Shown piece by piece: positions 47,009 to 58,690 of a DNA stretch of 64,000 bases. The DNA comes from Labyrinthula sp. Ha (Eukaryota; Sar; Bigyra; Labyrinthulida; Labyrinthulaceae): contig JAALGZ010000001.1 in the NCBI GenBank assembly GCA_015227615.1, positions 930,001 through 994,000 of the forward strand, in the 5' to 3' direction. The translations under genes were made by a program, and so were the position numbers. Within the stretch, counting starts at the first letter, position 1. Each line of letters opens with the position of its first letter. The notes below the pieces were generated by a model. It had not been told where the DNA came from and did not search any database. It worked only from the letters and a program-made list of their open reading frames with translations.

Positions 47009-47677
47009 TTAGTAAAATGAAGCTGAGCGACCATGTTTATTGACTTCATTTCCTTTTGGGATTAAAGCTTCTGTAGCTTTCTGGTAAAACTCAATTAACC
47101 CTTGAAGTTCAGGATCTCTTTTTTCAATAGCAGTCTCGGTTTCCCAACTTTGCTCTGAGCTCTCTGCTATAAATTTCCAGTCATCTGGTGTTACTTTTTC
47201 CTTAAGAGTCCATTGATCTAGTCGAGAATCTTCTGGAAACAGGCTTGGTACCGGAAAGTTGGTTTGTACAGGAGGTGTTTCGTTTAACAGAAAGTTATAG
47301 TTTTCCTTCGGCACTGTTTTACGTTTCTTGCTGGGAATATTAAGGCAGAAATCCCAGTCAAAGTCCTGGTCACAGTTCTCCATTCGTTCTTCTTCTTTTT
47401 TTCTGACTATAGTCAAGTTTATTTCGGAGCTATATTGTGAGCTTAATATACTCTCTTTTGATTGGATCCTCCGTGTGTCCGATGTAAATTTTCGCACTAT
47501 GATTGGTTGATTCAGTCTATTCTCGGGATATTCACCCCGCAATAATTGTGGGTTAATGACGTGTAATCTTATTAGATATTCTCGATTTTTCGAATATTCT
47601 TTCAAAGTTAGAACAGAAAAGAAAGCACCAAAAATGTTTCTTCTTGCAAAGAAGACAGTATTTATGCTTAAGAACAT
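47009..47677 (-). CDS. Conserved-looking protein of unknown function
   Basis: Up to 222 residues, not assigned to a family. The N terminus (FLSINTVFFARRNIFGAFF) is hydrophobic and basic. Next come YLIRLHVINPQLLRGEYPEN and NQPIIVRKF, which look like a folded, conserved core, then a possible nuclear signal SKKRKT, and a C-terminal part with DDWKFIAESSEQSWETETA and LIEFYQKATEAL. An optional 30-nt in-frame intron (47599-47628, GTG...AAAG with a CTAAC branch-like site) would remove ten residues near the N terminus. Its GTG donor differs from the GTA donors of all other introns here, so I doubt it. More upstream exons are possible. The even codon use and the tight convergent pairing with NOL10 argue that it is real. 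Confidence 0.65.
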   Translation of the reverse strand: MFLSINTVFFARRNIFGAFFSVLTLKEYSKNREYLIRLHVINPQLLRGEYPENRLNQPIIVRKFTSDTRRIQSKESILSSQYSSEINLTIVRKKEEERMENCDQDFDWDFCLNIPSKKRKTVPKENYNFLLNETPPVQTNFPVPSLFPEDSRLDQWTLKEKVTPDDWKFIAESSEQSWETETAIEKRDPELQGLIEFYQKATEALIPKGNEVNKHGRSASFY

Positions 47678-48801
47678 TTTTTATAACTTAGTTGTACAAA
47701 CTTTTCCGACAGCTTTCATGAACAAAAGGATATTTTTTTCCTTGAAAATGATCATCTAACAATCATTAAGAGATGTTTCGTCACTACATGCACTCGCAAC
47801 GGCGTTAACTAAAAGAAATCAGGTTTTTATGAGGGACAGAGTTAGGCCTTAAAGAAAAGTTGTATTGGATTGTAGTTTCATGCAACTGAAACAAGCTTCT
47901 TATAGCTGGGTATTAGCTAGTTTGGGCTATACTTTGCTCATGAACTTAGTGAGCTCTTCTTCTGTCTACCAATGGACTCTTATACCAAGATTATACTACA
48001 AAAATCGGAACGTTGAGCCTACTATCTATGTTTACCCTTTATCTCGTTTAGTGTACCCACCTGTACAATAGTTGCTGTTTCTATTACTGATAAGTTTATT
48101 TCTAGTTGTTTACACTTACTTGACCCTACTGTACGGCTGAAAATATGGCTCGTTGAAAGAACACTTTTGCTCATAGTGTTACTACATCTTGCTCTCTAAT
48201 GCTTTAAAACAGTATTCCACGCATATTATCTATTTCATAAAGTTGAAATTTAGACGTTTTCCAATAAACCTTTCGCTGAGTTCACTGTGAAAACTTACAG
48301 TTATACCTGCGCAGAAAGAATTAACCTATCCAGCAAAGAGAAAGTGTCGAGATGACGTGTATAAATAACTTAAGTTGCTAGAAAAGTACCTGTTTAATGA
48401 TTAAGTTGATACCTAGTACCTAGCTCTTTTTGCATCAAGTACATATACATTAACCTGGCTAAAGGCATGATGAATTTGCTTCGTTGCATCAAATTAGCTA
48501 AAATAGCCGCATTCTGAGGCTTAAAGAATTGGAGAAAACTAGCCTTTTGAGATAAAGAAATTGTGAAGGTGTATTCAAATTCAGTAATAAGGATGTAGTA
48601 TTGTTGAAAAGTTTTTAGCGAACATGTTGCATGTTGTTAGTCTATGGAAGGCTGTATTTTAGAAGTTACTAAAACACAAATACAAAATAAAACGATAGAG
48701 CTAATGCATAAATTAAAAGTCTTAAGTGAAATTGTGATCTTAAGTAAAAACTAAATTTATGAAATTGTGTATTGGAGAGGTTATACCTTATTTTATTTTA
48801 G

Positions 48802-48942
48802 TACAAAGCTCCTGAAGTTTATTCAACCCAAAAAGCAGTATTGGTTATGTTGGAATCAGGAGAAATCAACTTTTCAGATATAGGGAAAAAACTAGTGTCC
48901 AAATATATGTTAGGCATCTTGTTACTACATATGAAAAAGTAA
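48802..48942 (+). other. Exon-like orphan open segment
   Basis: The pyrimidine-rich TTATTTTATTTTAG resembles the acceptors of introns found elsewhere in the window. After it comes an open segment of 46 codons (YKAPEVYSTQKAVLVMLESG at its start) ending in TAA. A short upstream exon (ATGAAATTG...) is possible but would need a 22- or 35-nt intron. No family is recognised. It may be the last exon of an unknown small gene or chance. Confidence 0.2.
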
Positions 48943-50107
48943 ACTACACTTATTTGCCTATGAAAGTTTGGCAATATCACTGCAGTCAATGAAATTTACG
49001 ACTAATATATGTTTTATTGTTTATGATGGGGTAGTGACGGTCCAGGTTTTCACCACCAATAATAACTTCACTGAAGGTAGTGGCATCTTTGGATGCTTCA
49101 TGAGGTGAAAAGGGTCATTATAGAAGAATCTATAAACTTAAATTTGTTGCGCCATGATCCGTATAGTAGTAACATTTTCTTACAGGTTCAGTGACGAATG
49201 CAATTGTTTTGGAAGCTGTGTTGAGCAATAGTTGGGTCATTCAGGAAGATGAATGTAACAGACAATATTTTTAGATCTGAAAAAATATCTATATTCATAT
49301 AACTATAGTTTGCAGATCAGAAGCTGGTTGCAGGAAGCCCAAACCATCATTTATTTGGCGTCTTTTGGGAAACACCCAGAAAACCATCTTAAAGAGACTA
49401 AGTTTCAGTGCTTTGGAGACAGTTTGGGCAATGATATTTGTTATATTTGAAAGTCGAGAGAAAATTCAGGTTAAGTTTTAACCACTTATGATCTTCTGGG
49501 ATGATGAAACGCGAGTGTTGTTGATAAGAAAGAAGTCTTGTGTTAGAGGGAATGTTCCGTTTAGATGATTAGATTATAGAGGGAATGGAGGTGTTCGGAA
49601 AACACGTTCCTCAGAAAGTAATCATTTGCTCAGATGCGGAAGCGAATACCATCATTTCAAACATTGAAAGTTCAAGGTACTTAGAGTCAGCCTCCTAGAT
49701 TTTTACTATAAACAGGATAACTCTAGTCACAACGTACAACCTGAATACGGAGTAGTAAGTTAGAGTATCTTTGCACTAAGGGTAAGAACACAAGGTGAAA
49801 AATGAGCTTACCAGAAAAAGAAGAACGATTATATAGTAGTAGAGTCTGATTTAAAAGTGTGTATGCTTTTATATTGATGAACAGCCCACAGTTCTACTGG
49901 GAAGCATGAAACATTGTGTATCGAAACTAGGGGTCACATTGGTTTTATTAATGATTTATTAACCATTTTCTTAGCTCATGTCTTCCCTATTAATTGACTC
50001 TTATAATTTTCAACCATTTTTATTGGTTATTGATATTATTTTGAGTATAAATTTAATACTTAGCCACATAGTCGTAGACCAAATAGCAGAAATAGTTTCC
50101 AATTTTA

Positions 50108-50350
50108 CACCGTATGAAAACCTTCAATAATTGGACCACATTGCTTAAGTGTATTCGACTCCCAGGATCTTGCAAGGCCACAAGTTCTTTCTTTTGGAAG
50201 TTTTCATACGATGCCTTAGTAAAATATATTTTGGGGCCGTTTGGCTCAAGGACGCGTGGCCTAATTTATCAATGATAATTGATAATCAGAAAAAAATCAG
50301 AATCATTTGCTAAAACATAAAAATCCCAATTCTTTTATTGATCTTCAGAA
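50108..50350 (+). repeat. Dispersed repeat copy A
   Basis: Positions 50199-50350 align with the reverse complement of 58691-58838. Shared blocks are the CATACG/CGTACG start, AGTAAAATATAT, GGGCCG followed by TTGG, ATTGATAATCA, TCAGAATCATTT and AATTCTTT. A near-perfect inverted repeat flanks the left part: CACCGTATGAAAACCTTC at 50108-50125 and GGAAGTTTTCATACGATG at 50196-50213. The GGGCCGTTTGG block resembles ends of some hAT-type MITEs. It is probably a small non-autonomous DNA element. Confidence 0.55.
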
Positions 50351-50508
50351 TCAAAAGAAAAATATGAAGTAATTATTTATTTTTTCTATCTAACCTGATC
50401 CCTATCTTTAACAGCTGCTTTCGTTTCTTGGGCACGGAATGACACCATCCACTAATTGCAATACTAGAAAATACTTACACTAACTGCAACAGTTATAAAA
50501 TTTCCGCC

Positions 50509-53500
50509 ATGGACGAAAAAATTAATAAGGAAACAGAGACAAGTGTTAAGGTCGCTGTTCGTATTCGGCCACATTCACAAGGAAAACTAAACAAAAGATT
50601 TATCAATGGAATATCATCCAATATTGGTATTACTATTTAGGATTTAATAAGTTTTAGTATCTGTTCCTGAACGCGCCAAAGAGTTTAACTTTGATTTTGT
50701 TTTCGAACACAATTCAACACAAGAACAAATTTATAATAGTTGCGTTTCTCCACTTGTCACAAATTTTTTTGATGGATATAATGCTACAATATTAGCTTAT
50801 GGGCAAACAGGAAGTGGTAAAACATATACGATGGGAACCTCAGGAGACGGATTAGCAGATACAAATTTATATGGGATTGTTCCACGAGCTATGAACACAA
50901 TATTTAGCTTAATTGAAGAAAGAAGATCAAGGCATCCTGGTGCAGAATTTTATTTACGAGTTCAGTTTGTTGAGTTATATGGTGAAAAAATTATTGATTT
51001 ATTGGATATTGATAATCATAAAGTTATTTCTGTAACTTCAAATAATTCAGATGGAAAACAAAACTCACCACAAGGTGTTTCTCTTGTTGGTGCCTCTGAA
51101 GTTTTAGTAAAAAGCTCAGAAGATATGTTCGCAGCTTTAGAAGAAGGTTCCTTGTGTCGATCTACAGCAAGAACAGAAATGAATAATCAGTCTTCAAGAT
51201 CTCACGCAATTTTCTCCATTATCTTGGAGCAACATTTACCTTTTGATAAATTTAAACCATCAGATGTATTTTTTTAATTTGTTTCTTATTTTATAGGAAG
51301 TTTTGAAAGGAGAAAGTGAAGTAAATAAAGAATCTGCAAATGAAGAAACACAAAATCAAGATGAAGAAATTGAATTTCGAACGGCAAAGTTCCACTTTGT
51401 AGATTTAGCAGGAAGTGAAAGAGTTAATCGTACAGGCGCATCTGGACAAAGATTCAAGGAAGGTGTTAATATTAATATGGGATTATTGGCACTTGGAAAT
51501 GTTATTGCAGCGTTGTCTTCTCAAGAAGTTGGATCTAAAGTTCCTGTTCATGTGCCTTATAGATCGAGTAAATTGACTAGAATTTTACAAGATTCTTTGG
51601 GTGGAAATAGTAAAACTATAATGATAACTTGTGTCTCCCCAGCTGAGTTAGATTTGGACGAGTCTGTAAACGCGATGAGATATGCAGCAAGAGCTAGAAA
51701 TATAAAAAATAAGCCCAAGGTGAATAGGGATCCTAAATCTTCACAGATTGCTATGTTAAAAAAAGAAATAGCAATGTTAAGACAAAAATTATCAGCAGGA
51801 AATTGTTCAGAAACGCTTAATGTTTGTGCGAATGATGATTTTGACTTTAAGTTTCAACTTGAAGAAGCTGATGCTGAAATTCAGAGACTTCAGAAAAAGA
51901 TTAATATTGAGAAGAAGGAAAGATCAAATACACAGGAAAAATATTTGAAGCTTTCTGCTATTATTGAGGAGTTTAGGAATGTGCCTGAAGGATTAAGTTT
52001 ACTTCAAGAGGTGGAAGAAAGAATTGGAAAAGTAAATGTAACAACGAAACTAGATTTACAGAACCAAGTTAATGGGCTTCAAGAAAAACTCGAGAAAATG
52101 AAAGAAAGAAGTTATGACGGAAGTGATTCGGGGGATGAACTTGATTGGGAAGGTGTAGAAAAAGAAATTGAAGAAGTTGAAGAGGTTCGAAAGATGATAG
52201 AAAATGGACCTGTAGAATCTGACAGTCCTGCTTATGAAAAAGAAAATTTTCATATGGAGGAAGATTCCGTCGTTTTGGAAATAAGGGATAAATTTGAAAC
52301 TTCTCAGAATAATTTAAAAAATATGTTGTCAAATTATAACACTGCGTTGAAAGATAAGAAACAGCTGATGGCTAAGTTCGCAGAAGATAGAAAGCGGCAT
52401 AATAAACTAAAAGCTGAGTATGAGACTAAATTGAGAGAACTTGATGCTCAGATGAAAGATACAGAAAAGGAAAAAGATGCTCTAAGTAAAAAAATAAAAC
52501 AACTAGAAGAAAAGGTTGCAGGAAGCATTCATGAGGATGATGAGAGTGAAATTAAAAGACTTAGAAAAGCAGTTCGAACAAAAGATATTCGATTAAGGGA
52601 GCTTAAATTACAAACCCAAAGAGTGAAACAAGAGATAGAACAGAAGAAGAAGTTTAGGTGGGAAGAAAAAGAGAAGAAGCTATCTAGAGAAATTGATGCA
52701 ATGAAAAGACAGAAAGTTGTTTATCAGAAACAATTGGAAGAGAACTCTAGAAAGTATAGAGAAGAAATGAAAAAAAGAAGTAGAGAAATTGCCCAATTGA
52801 AAAAACAAAAGGTTACATTAGAAAAAGAAAAAACAAGGGTTGAATTGAGAAGTAAGAAGGATACAAGTGTTCTTAAAATAAAGTCAAAGGAACTTGTTGC
52901 AACACAAAGAAGGCTAAGAGAAGCTCAAAAAGTTGTTGTGTCTAGCAAGAGAGAAGAAAAGAAGAAAGCAGTTTTGAATAGAGCGCTTCAGCAGCACATT
53001 AAAGAACGACAAAAAATGAAAGATGACATTAAGAATTATCAAAGGCTCTTGAGAGAAAAGGAAAGAATTATACGGCGAATGGAAAAAGTAAACCGAAAAA
53101 TGACTTCGAAGAAACAAACTGTTGTAAACTCACCCTCAATCGAAGAAGCTGGTGCTGCTCTTGCTATAAGAGATATAGTAAAGGAACAACAGTTTGAAAA
53201 TCTTCTCCTTAAACTGGAAGTGGAAATGCAGCTAAAAGATGAACAACTTGCAGAAATGAAAGCTAAATTAAATTCCATTGATACCAGAGATAACTCAACT
53301 CAAAGTGTTGATATGTGCGCAGAAGAAAAAATTAACCTTCTTCAGCTAGAGAATAGAAGTTTAAAGGCGCAATTAGCTGCAGCATATGAAAATAGACTTA
53401 GAAGGACATCTTCAGCGCATTCAACTGGAATGTATGAATCTAGGCGAAAGACTTTTGGTGGAAAGTTAACTTCTGAACACGATCCTGTTGATGAGAGAAC

Positions 53501-53831
53501 CCTTGCAGCTTTAGAAACTACAGTCCAAGATATGCAGTTTGCTCGGGAAAATTGTTCTCCAAGTATAAGACTAAAAAAAACTGCCGAACCTAGAAAATGG
53601 GAAGACTGTGAGGTGTTTGATAGACTGACGAATGTTGAGCATTTTACGGGTATACATAAAAATAGATATTGGGCAAAGAAAAGGCTAAAGGACTCATCTG
53701 CAAATTTTTCAACTCCGACATTTGAGCCTCGATTGAGTCGGAAGCAGCTGAAGCAAAATAACTCGGAATACTTTGTGCGGAGATTAATGCGAGGTGGCAA
53801 GAGGAATAGTTTTAATAAACCCAATATGTGA
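50509..53831 (+). CDS. Kinesin-4 family motor (3 exons)
   Basis: Exons 50509-50626, 50658-51265 and 51297-53831 join across two 31-nt introns (50627-50657 and 51266-51296; both GTATT...AG) to give 1086 residues. This is an N-terminal microtubule motor: VAVRIRP near 15, [11 protein letters not shown]-loop GQTGSGKT at 88-95, switch [12 protein letters not shown], switch II DLAGSER, and [15 protein letters not shown]. The neck starts [13 protein letters not shown] (about 372-384). That ending, and LEQ after SIIL, match kinesin-4 (KIF4/KIF27-type, chromokinesin or ciliary). A long charged coiled coil follows to about 950, then a basic, Arg/Ser-rich tail ([15 protein letters not shown]). The start ATG sits in CCGCCATGG, and a candidate AATAAA polyadenylation signal lies at about 53867, about 35 nt after the stop. 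Confidence 0.93.
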
Positions 53832-55998
53832 TAGACTTTGTAACATAGAGTAGTGCTGTTGTGCTTTAATAAAATAAATACTGTGACTTTGCTGCTTGCT
53901 CAATACACTGCGCTGTCTATGCTGTTAGATGTGCACTTTACGCGAAAGAGTACTAAGCAAGTTTTGTTTGAAGCAGTACTTTGAACTATTTACAAGATTT
54001 ACCCTACTAATCTCATTTTTCCCAATATGGCATTGAAGTTGACAATGGAGTGCTGAAGATGGTTGTAGTTTTTCCAATTAAATCAAGAGGCAGAAATTAA
54101 ATCATATAATACACCATCTACATAAACTAAATCGAAAATTATTTTCCCAATGTTCAAGAATACTGTTAATAGGGTTGGTGCTTTCAAGCAACCATTTCTT
54201 TTGAGGACGGATATTTTCTTTTTTTTATTATTAACTTCTGTATAATTGCTTGCGAATAGTGCGTCTTTTTTACTTGAGTTAGATAGAAGCGAACCAGCTA
54301 TTAAGGTCATAACAGTCTTTGATACAGGTTTTTCATCTCAAGAGAATTGTTCCAAAAAGGCTTTACCCATACATAATGATTGGTTTCCAGGAACTTTCTA
54401 AGGCTGTACATAGAGTGCCACACCAAACGATTAATGATGGTACTTATTTGAAAAGTTCTAATAAATAGTTGCTATTGTATTACATAGTTCCTGGGTTTGC
54501 ATTCTTATCATGTTTTCAATGGAGCCAAGTACATGCATGAACAGCCTTATTTATAATTTCATAACTTGACTAGCAAGATGTTATTATCTTAATTATCTTA
54601 CTTGATTTATTCTTATGATATACTTATTTTTGATGATTTTCTTAATACAAAAATTAAATCATTCATTTCATCATCTGGTTTAGGGGTAGGAACTTAGTCA
54701 TAGAAGAATTGTTCCATGATCACTTTCCTCATTTATATGAGCATGTTAAATTCTAATTCACCAAAGTGACTGATGTATATAAACAATTTTATGGAGTCTC
54801 CAAATAGCTACATTAACAGCTCTGCAAATAGGGAATCTTTCTAGCATGCGGAGTCATCATATTAACTGACATGTTTTGTGTTTGGTTCTATTATACATCT
54901 AAAATACACATCAATCTATTATCTTATTATCAGTTCTTCGCCTTGCCTTCATATATATTCTTCTTCATCCAAACAGTTTTCCAAGACAATAAACAAATTG
55001 TGAATTAAGAGCAGAGATGCAGCAACTCAGAAGACAGCTTATTCGGTCCCCCCATTCTTCTAAAATCATTGGAGTGTTCTTTGGATTATGAATTTTGCAC
55101 TCCAGAGTGCTATACTCCGCTTACTTAAATAGATAATTCCATTTAATAATACACAGATTTCCGAAATAGAAAGAAGTATCCAGTAATATTTAAATCAATC
55201 ACAAATTGTAGAAGGGTTGATGACCGGCACATTTTGAAGCCTGAAAGAAACTTATATGAAATAAGCAGAAGGGAAATAAAATAAACTACGAAAAAATTGA
55301 TGAGCGACATATATTGAAACATTATCTAAGCTATGGTTATGAATTGAAAGAAATGTCAATATTTTACTAATTTTAAGATATCCCAAATATTTATAAACTG
55401 AAACCGTCATGAAATACAAAAAAAAGTCTACAAAACAAACAAAATGTGAGGGCGATACATCAGAAAGATCAATTTTTTATTCTCTTATGAGTTAAACTAA
55501 ACTTAAGAGGGGCTTCAGTGCAAACGTTTTGACAATTTCTCCATCCTTTTAGTTTCGGACGAAAAAGGAGGCAGGAAGTGGGGTAATTCCATTTCGTGCG
55601 TAATATAAAGAGATAATATTGTCGAGTTAAGCGTTAATACATACCAAGCGATACATATTTTCAAAGATACGAAACGTCCCCAGAGGTAATCCGAAACCCC
55701 TGGGAAGTACGCCAGAAGTCATGCTTCATAATGTTAGTGAGTTGAAAGAGTACATACAGAAAAATTAAATGGTGGAGTTGTTTTCTTATACGGAGGATAG
55801 GGGTCAGTGTTCTCTTAACTTAGAAAGTTGGTGGTGTGCACGAGTACAACAGGAAAACATTAATTATCAAAGCTGCGTGTCTTTCTAATTGTTTTTACTT
55901 TGAACACGCTAAAAATACGGGACGGGATATTTTCTCGTAAGCTCGTCATATGCGGTCAAATTGTTACGAATTTGTCCGTTTGCAGTTAACACACAGAA
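53832..55998. other. Intergenic stretch, kinesin 3' end to DeSI gene
   Basis: Holds the kinesin 3' flank (TTTAATAAAATAAATAC about 30 nt after the stop) and, at the far end, the DeSI upstream region. Nothing else is recognisable; the 54083-54310 frame on the minus strand has no motifs. Confidence 0.5.
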
Positions 55999-57252
55999 AT
56001 GGAAGAAGTAAAAGTTCATTTGTATGATTTAAGTCGTGGAATGGCAAGTTCGTTTTCTGCAGGTTTATTGGGAATGCAGATAGAAGGGATATGGCATACA
56101 GGAGTTGTTGTTTTCAACCTAGAATATTTTTATGGAGGTGGGATACAAGCAGCGCATCCAAACACTGTGAGTTCAAGATATAATATGTCACCGAATCGAG
56201 TTGTTACTATTGGAAGAACGAATAAAACTCAACGAGATTTAATTGATTTTCTCGAACGAGATGTTATCAAATATAAATATACTGCAGAGGCTTATGATCT
56301 ATTTAATAACAACTGCAACAACTTCAGCCAAGATGTTGTGCAGTTTTTGACGGATGGAGCTCAAAGTATTCCATATTATGTGTTGAGCTTACCTGAACAA
56401 GTTTTATCAACGCCTATTGGAAGAACAGTGATAGCTCCGATGTATAGAAATTTCCAACAGAATGTTATGAATCAAGGAGGTTTTATTCCCTTCAATGATC
56501 CTTCAAATATCCAATCCCCGCAGAATCAGCCCAATTTTGACCAAGCAATGAGAAACCTTTTTCAAAAGTTGAAGAAAGGAAAGTTAGGTGATGAAAAACC
56601 GGTTGCTTTGACAAAAAACTCATTAAAGTCAAACCAGATTTTTACATGTACTTTTAACTGTGTTGATAAGCATATGAATCTTATAGAAGCAGAGAAGTTT
56701 ACTTCAATTTTGATAGTTAATGTAAAGAATGGAAAGAAAAAAATTGACCCTGAAATTTTTAATAGTGAAGAGAAAAGTCTTGCGTATGAAGTTTTTAGAG
56801 AGCCAGGAAGTGTAAAGAGTGAGCTCAATTTTGTAGAAGAAGCCATTGGAATTTTATTTTCTCTTTCAGATGAACAAACTTCTAAAATATTGATTATTTC
56901 ACGAAGTGGGAATAATGAAAGTATTGTTGTTGCAGCAAGTTATCTTCATCAAGTATTAGATTCTGATTCGGTGATGAATACTTTAATCTCTCTTCAAGAG
57001 AAGAATAAAATTTATATGAGCTATGCTTTATGTGAAGCTTTAGGAAACCAAACAGAGGATGAAAAGTTTCTTGAAGCTTTAAAATATCTTCATCAGGATT
57101 CTAAACCACCAAAAATTTCTAGAACAAGTTATGAAGGTGAAATTAAACAGATTATGGATCTAGGTTTGCCAGATGTAACTAAAGCTACTGCTAAACAAGT
57201 ACTAGAACAGACTAATGGAAATGTAGAGCAGGCTATAAATATTCTTTTGTAA
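55999..57252 (+). CDS. DeSI/PPPDE cysteine isopeptidase with C-terminal UBA
   Basis: A 417-residue protein. The N-terminal PPPDE domain (about 1-150) is a papain-fold thiol peptidase of the deSUMOylating/deubiquitinating DeSI type. It starts VKVHLYDLSRGMA, carries the catalytic His33 in GIWHTGVVVF, and Cys106 in NNNCNNFSQDVVQFL, with the YGGGIQAAHP turn between. A linker (about 175-200) leads to a roughly 170-residue middle region of helices and strands that I cannot assign, though a PUL-like fold is possible. The last 40 residues, GEIKQIMDLGLPDVTKATAK to NVEQAINILL, form a UBA domain that would bind ubiquitin. No intron is needed. It converges on the Rho gene with 83 nt between stops. Confidence 0.88.
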   Translation: MEEVKVHLYDLSRGMASSFSAGLLGMQIEGIWHTGVVVFNLEYFYGGGIQAAHPNTVSSRYNMSPNRVVTIGRTNKTQRDLIDFLERDVIKYKYTAEAYDLFNNNCNNFSQDVVQFLTDGAQSIPYYVLSLPEQVLSTPIGRTVIAPMYRNFQQNVMNQGGFIPFNDPSNIQSPQNQPNFDQAMRNLFQKLKKGKLGDEKPVALTKNSLKSNQIFTCTFNCVDKHMNLIEAEKFTSILIVNVKNGKKKIDPEIFNSEEKSLAYEVFREPGSVKSELNFVEEAIGILFSLSDEQTSKILIISRSGNNESIVVAASYLHQVLDSDSVMNTLISLQEKNKIYMSYALCEALGNQTEDEKFLEALKYLHQDSKPPKISRTSYEGEIKQIMDLGLPDVTKATAKQVLEQTNGNVEQAINILL

Positions 57253-57335
57253 ATTGACGAAATGTAAAAAGGTAAATTATCACAGATTAAGTTGGTCCTT
57301 TTTTCCTTATGGTGCATAAAAACAAAATGGCAACT

Positions 57336-58090
57336 CTAAAATAATGAACAACCACCTACTTTTTGTCTATCCGAAATTGCTTTCTTTATAGCTAAATTAA
57401 ACAAATCCCCAAGTTTATAATTTGCCAACGCTGAACATTCCAAAGGACCTGCTGCTTTATATTTTTTTGCTAATTTCTTCGCTTCACTTAAACTTACAAA
57501 AGGTCCAGTATAATCTGCGCTTTGGTTTCTCAAATCTGCTTTCGTTCCAGCAATAACCAAAGGTGTTTCTTCATTTGCTTTGCTTTGTCTAATCTCAGGT
57601 ATCCAATTCGTACCAAGATTTTCAAAACTTGCTGGATTTGATACAGAATAGCATAAAATTAAAACATCTGCGCCTTGATATCCCAATTGTCTTATCTGAC
57701 GAAACTCTTCTTGTCCTGCAGTATCTACAATTTCTACTGCTACCCTAAGAAAGTAATCTAAGGGGAAAACATTTACGGTCTGTCTTCAATCTTTACTTGT
57801 AGGTGATAATTATCAAATACTATTATGAGTTAATAATAGAGTAAAAAATACCTGTTGGAACATATTCTGCTGGAAAAACTTTTAATGCATATCCCATAAG
57901 AACACAAGTTTTGCCTACTGCACCTACAAAGTAAGAAAAGTTGGTAAATCGAAAAAGGGAGCGAGGAGAAGCTAGGGGAGGTTATTATTAATTTATTTTA
58001 TTTACCATCACCAGATATAACAATCTTTAGTTTGTTGTTCATATTTTGCAATACCTGCTGGACAGGGATTTTCTTTCCAAAGCTTGGCAT
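57336..58090 (-). CDS. Rho/Rac/Cdc42-family small GTPase (4 exons)
   Basis: Exons 58090-58006, 57923-57852, 57819-57777 (43 nt) and 57744-57336 join to 202 residues. Introns are 82 nt (57924-58005), 32 nt (57820-57851) and 32 nt (57745-57776), all GTA...AG. The join yields the P-loop GDGAVGKTC, switch I YVPTVFDNY, switch II DTAGQEEF, GTKADLR as the guanine-specificity loop, the Rho insert, SALANYK, and a C-terminal GGCSLF prenylation (CAAX-type) box. The VPTVFDNY effector block and the insert place it in the Rho family. The catalytic Gln of DTAGQEE and the P-loop are intact. The Rho, Rac and Cdc42 subclasses cannot be separated by eye because QIRQLGYQGADV is divergent. It probably signals to actin at membranes. 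Confidence 0.93.
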
Positions 58091-58690
58091 TGTTTCAGAG
58101 CTTTCTTGTTATTTTGTCTGTTTTTTGTTTCAGTTAATTTATATTTGTGACACAATCGGACAGCGCTGAAATATTGGCCGATACATCAAACAGTCAGTAA
58201 TGAAACAATGTTAACGTTAACATAATGAACTCTTTTTCTTTAGCATTAACTGGTTCAAATATATATTCTAGAAACATTGCATTGTACATAACGTTATGAC
58301 ACTACCAATCCAGTTATAATCCCTTGAGCATCGATTTTCGGCCGTTTATTTCTGAAGTAGCACACTTATAAACAAACTGGAGGCTAAGAGCATAAAGCCT
58401 GAACAGATTCAAGAACAAAGAAAGAATTGCATAGGAAAACCGAGAATCTACAGTAGATAAACACGAGGCAGACACTGCCCTCCTTCTCAAAACATAAAAA
58501 GAGTAAAAGAACTTAAGAATACTCTTACAGGTTTCTATGGAGACACGAAGCAATCAAGAAACTAAGAAGACAACGAACAGTAAACAAATACCATACAATA
58601 ATGCTCGTTAAACTTCTTGTTAAATTTGTTGAGACACCAGTAGGGATGGGATTTGATAAAAATTATCAACATTTATTTGATAATCATTTT

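Larger units (their letters stand above)
47678..50508. other. Gene-free stretch with exon-like segment
   Basis: No complete gene is recognised. An acceptor-preceded open segment lies at 48802-48942 and a dispersed repeat copy at 50108-50350 (both listed separately). The last few hundred bases must hold the kinesin promoter. The 49.0-49.7 kb part looks less AT-rich than its surroundings but contains no readable product. Confidence 0.5.
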
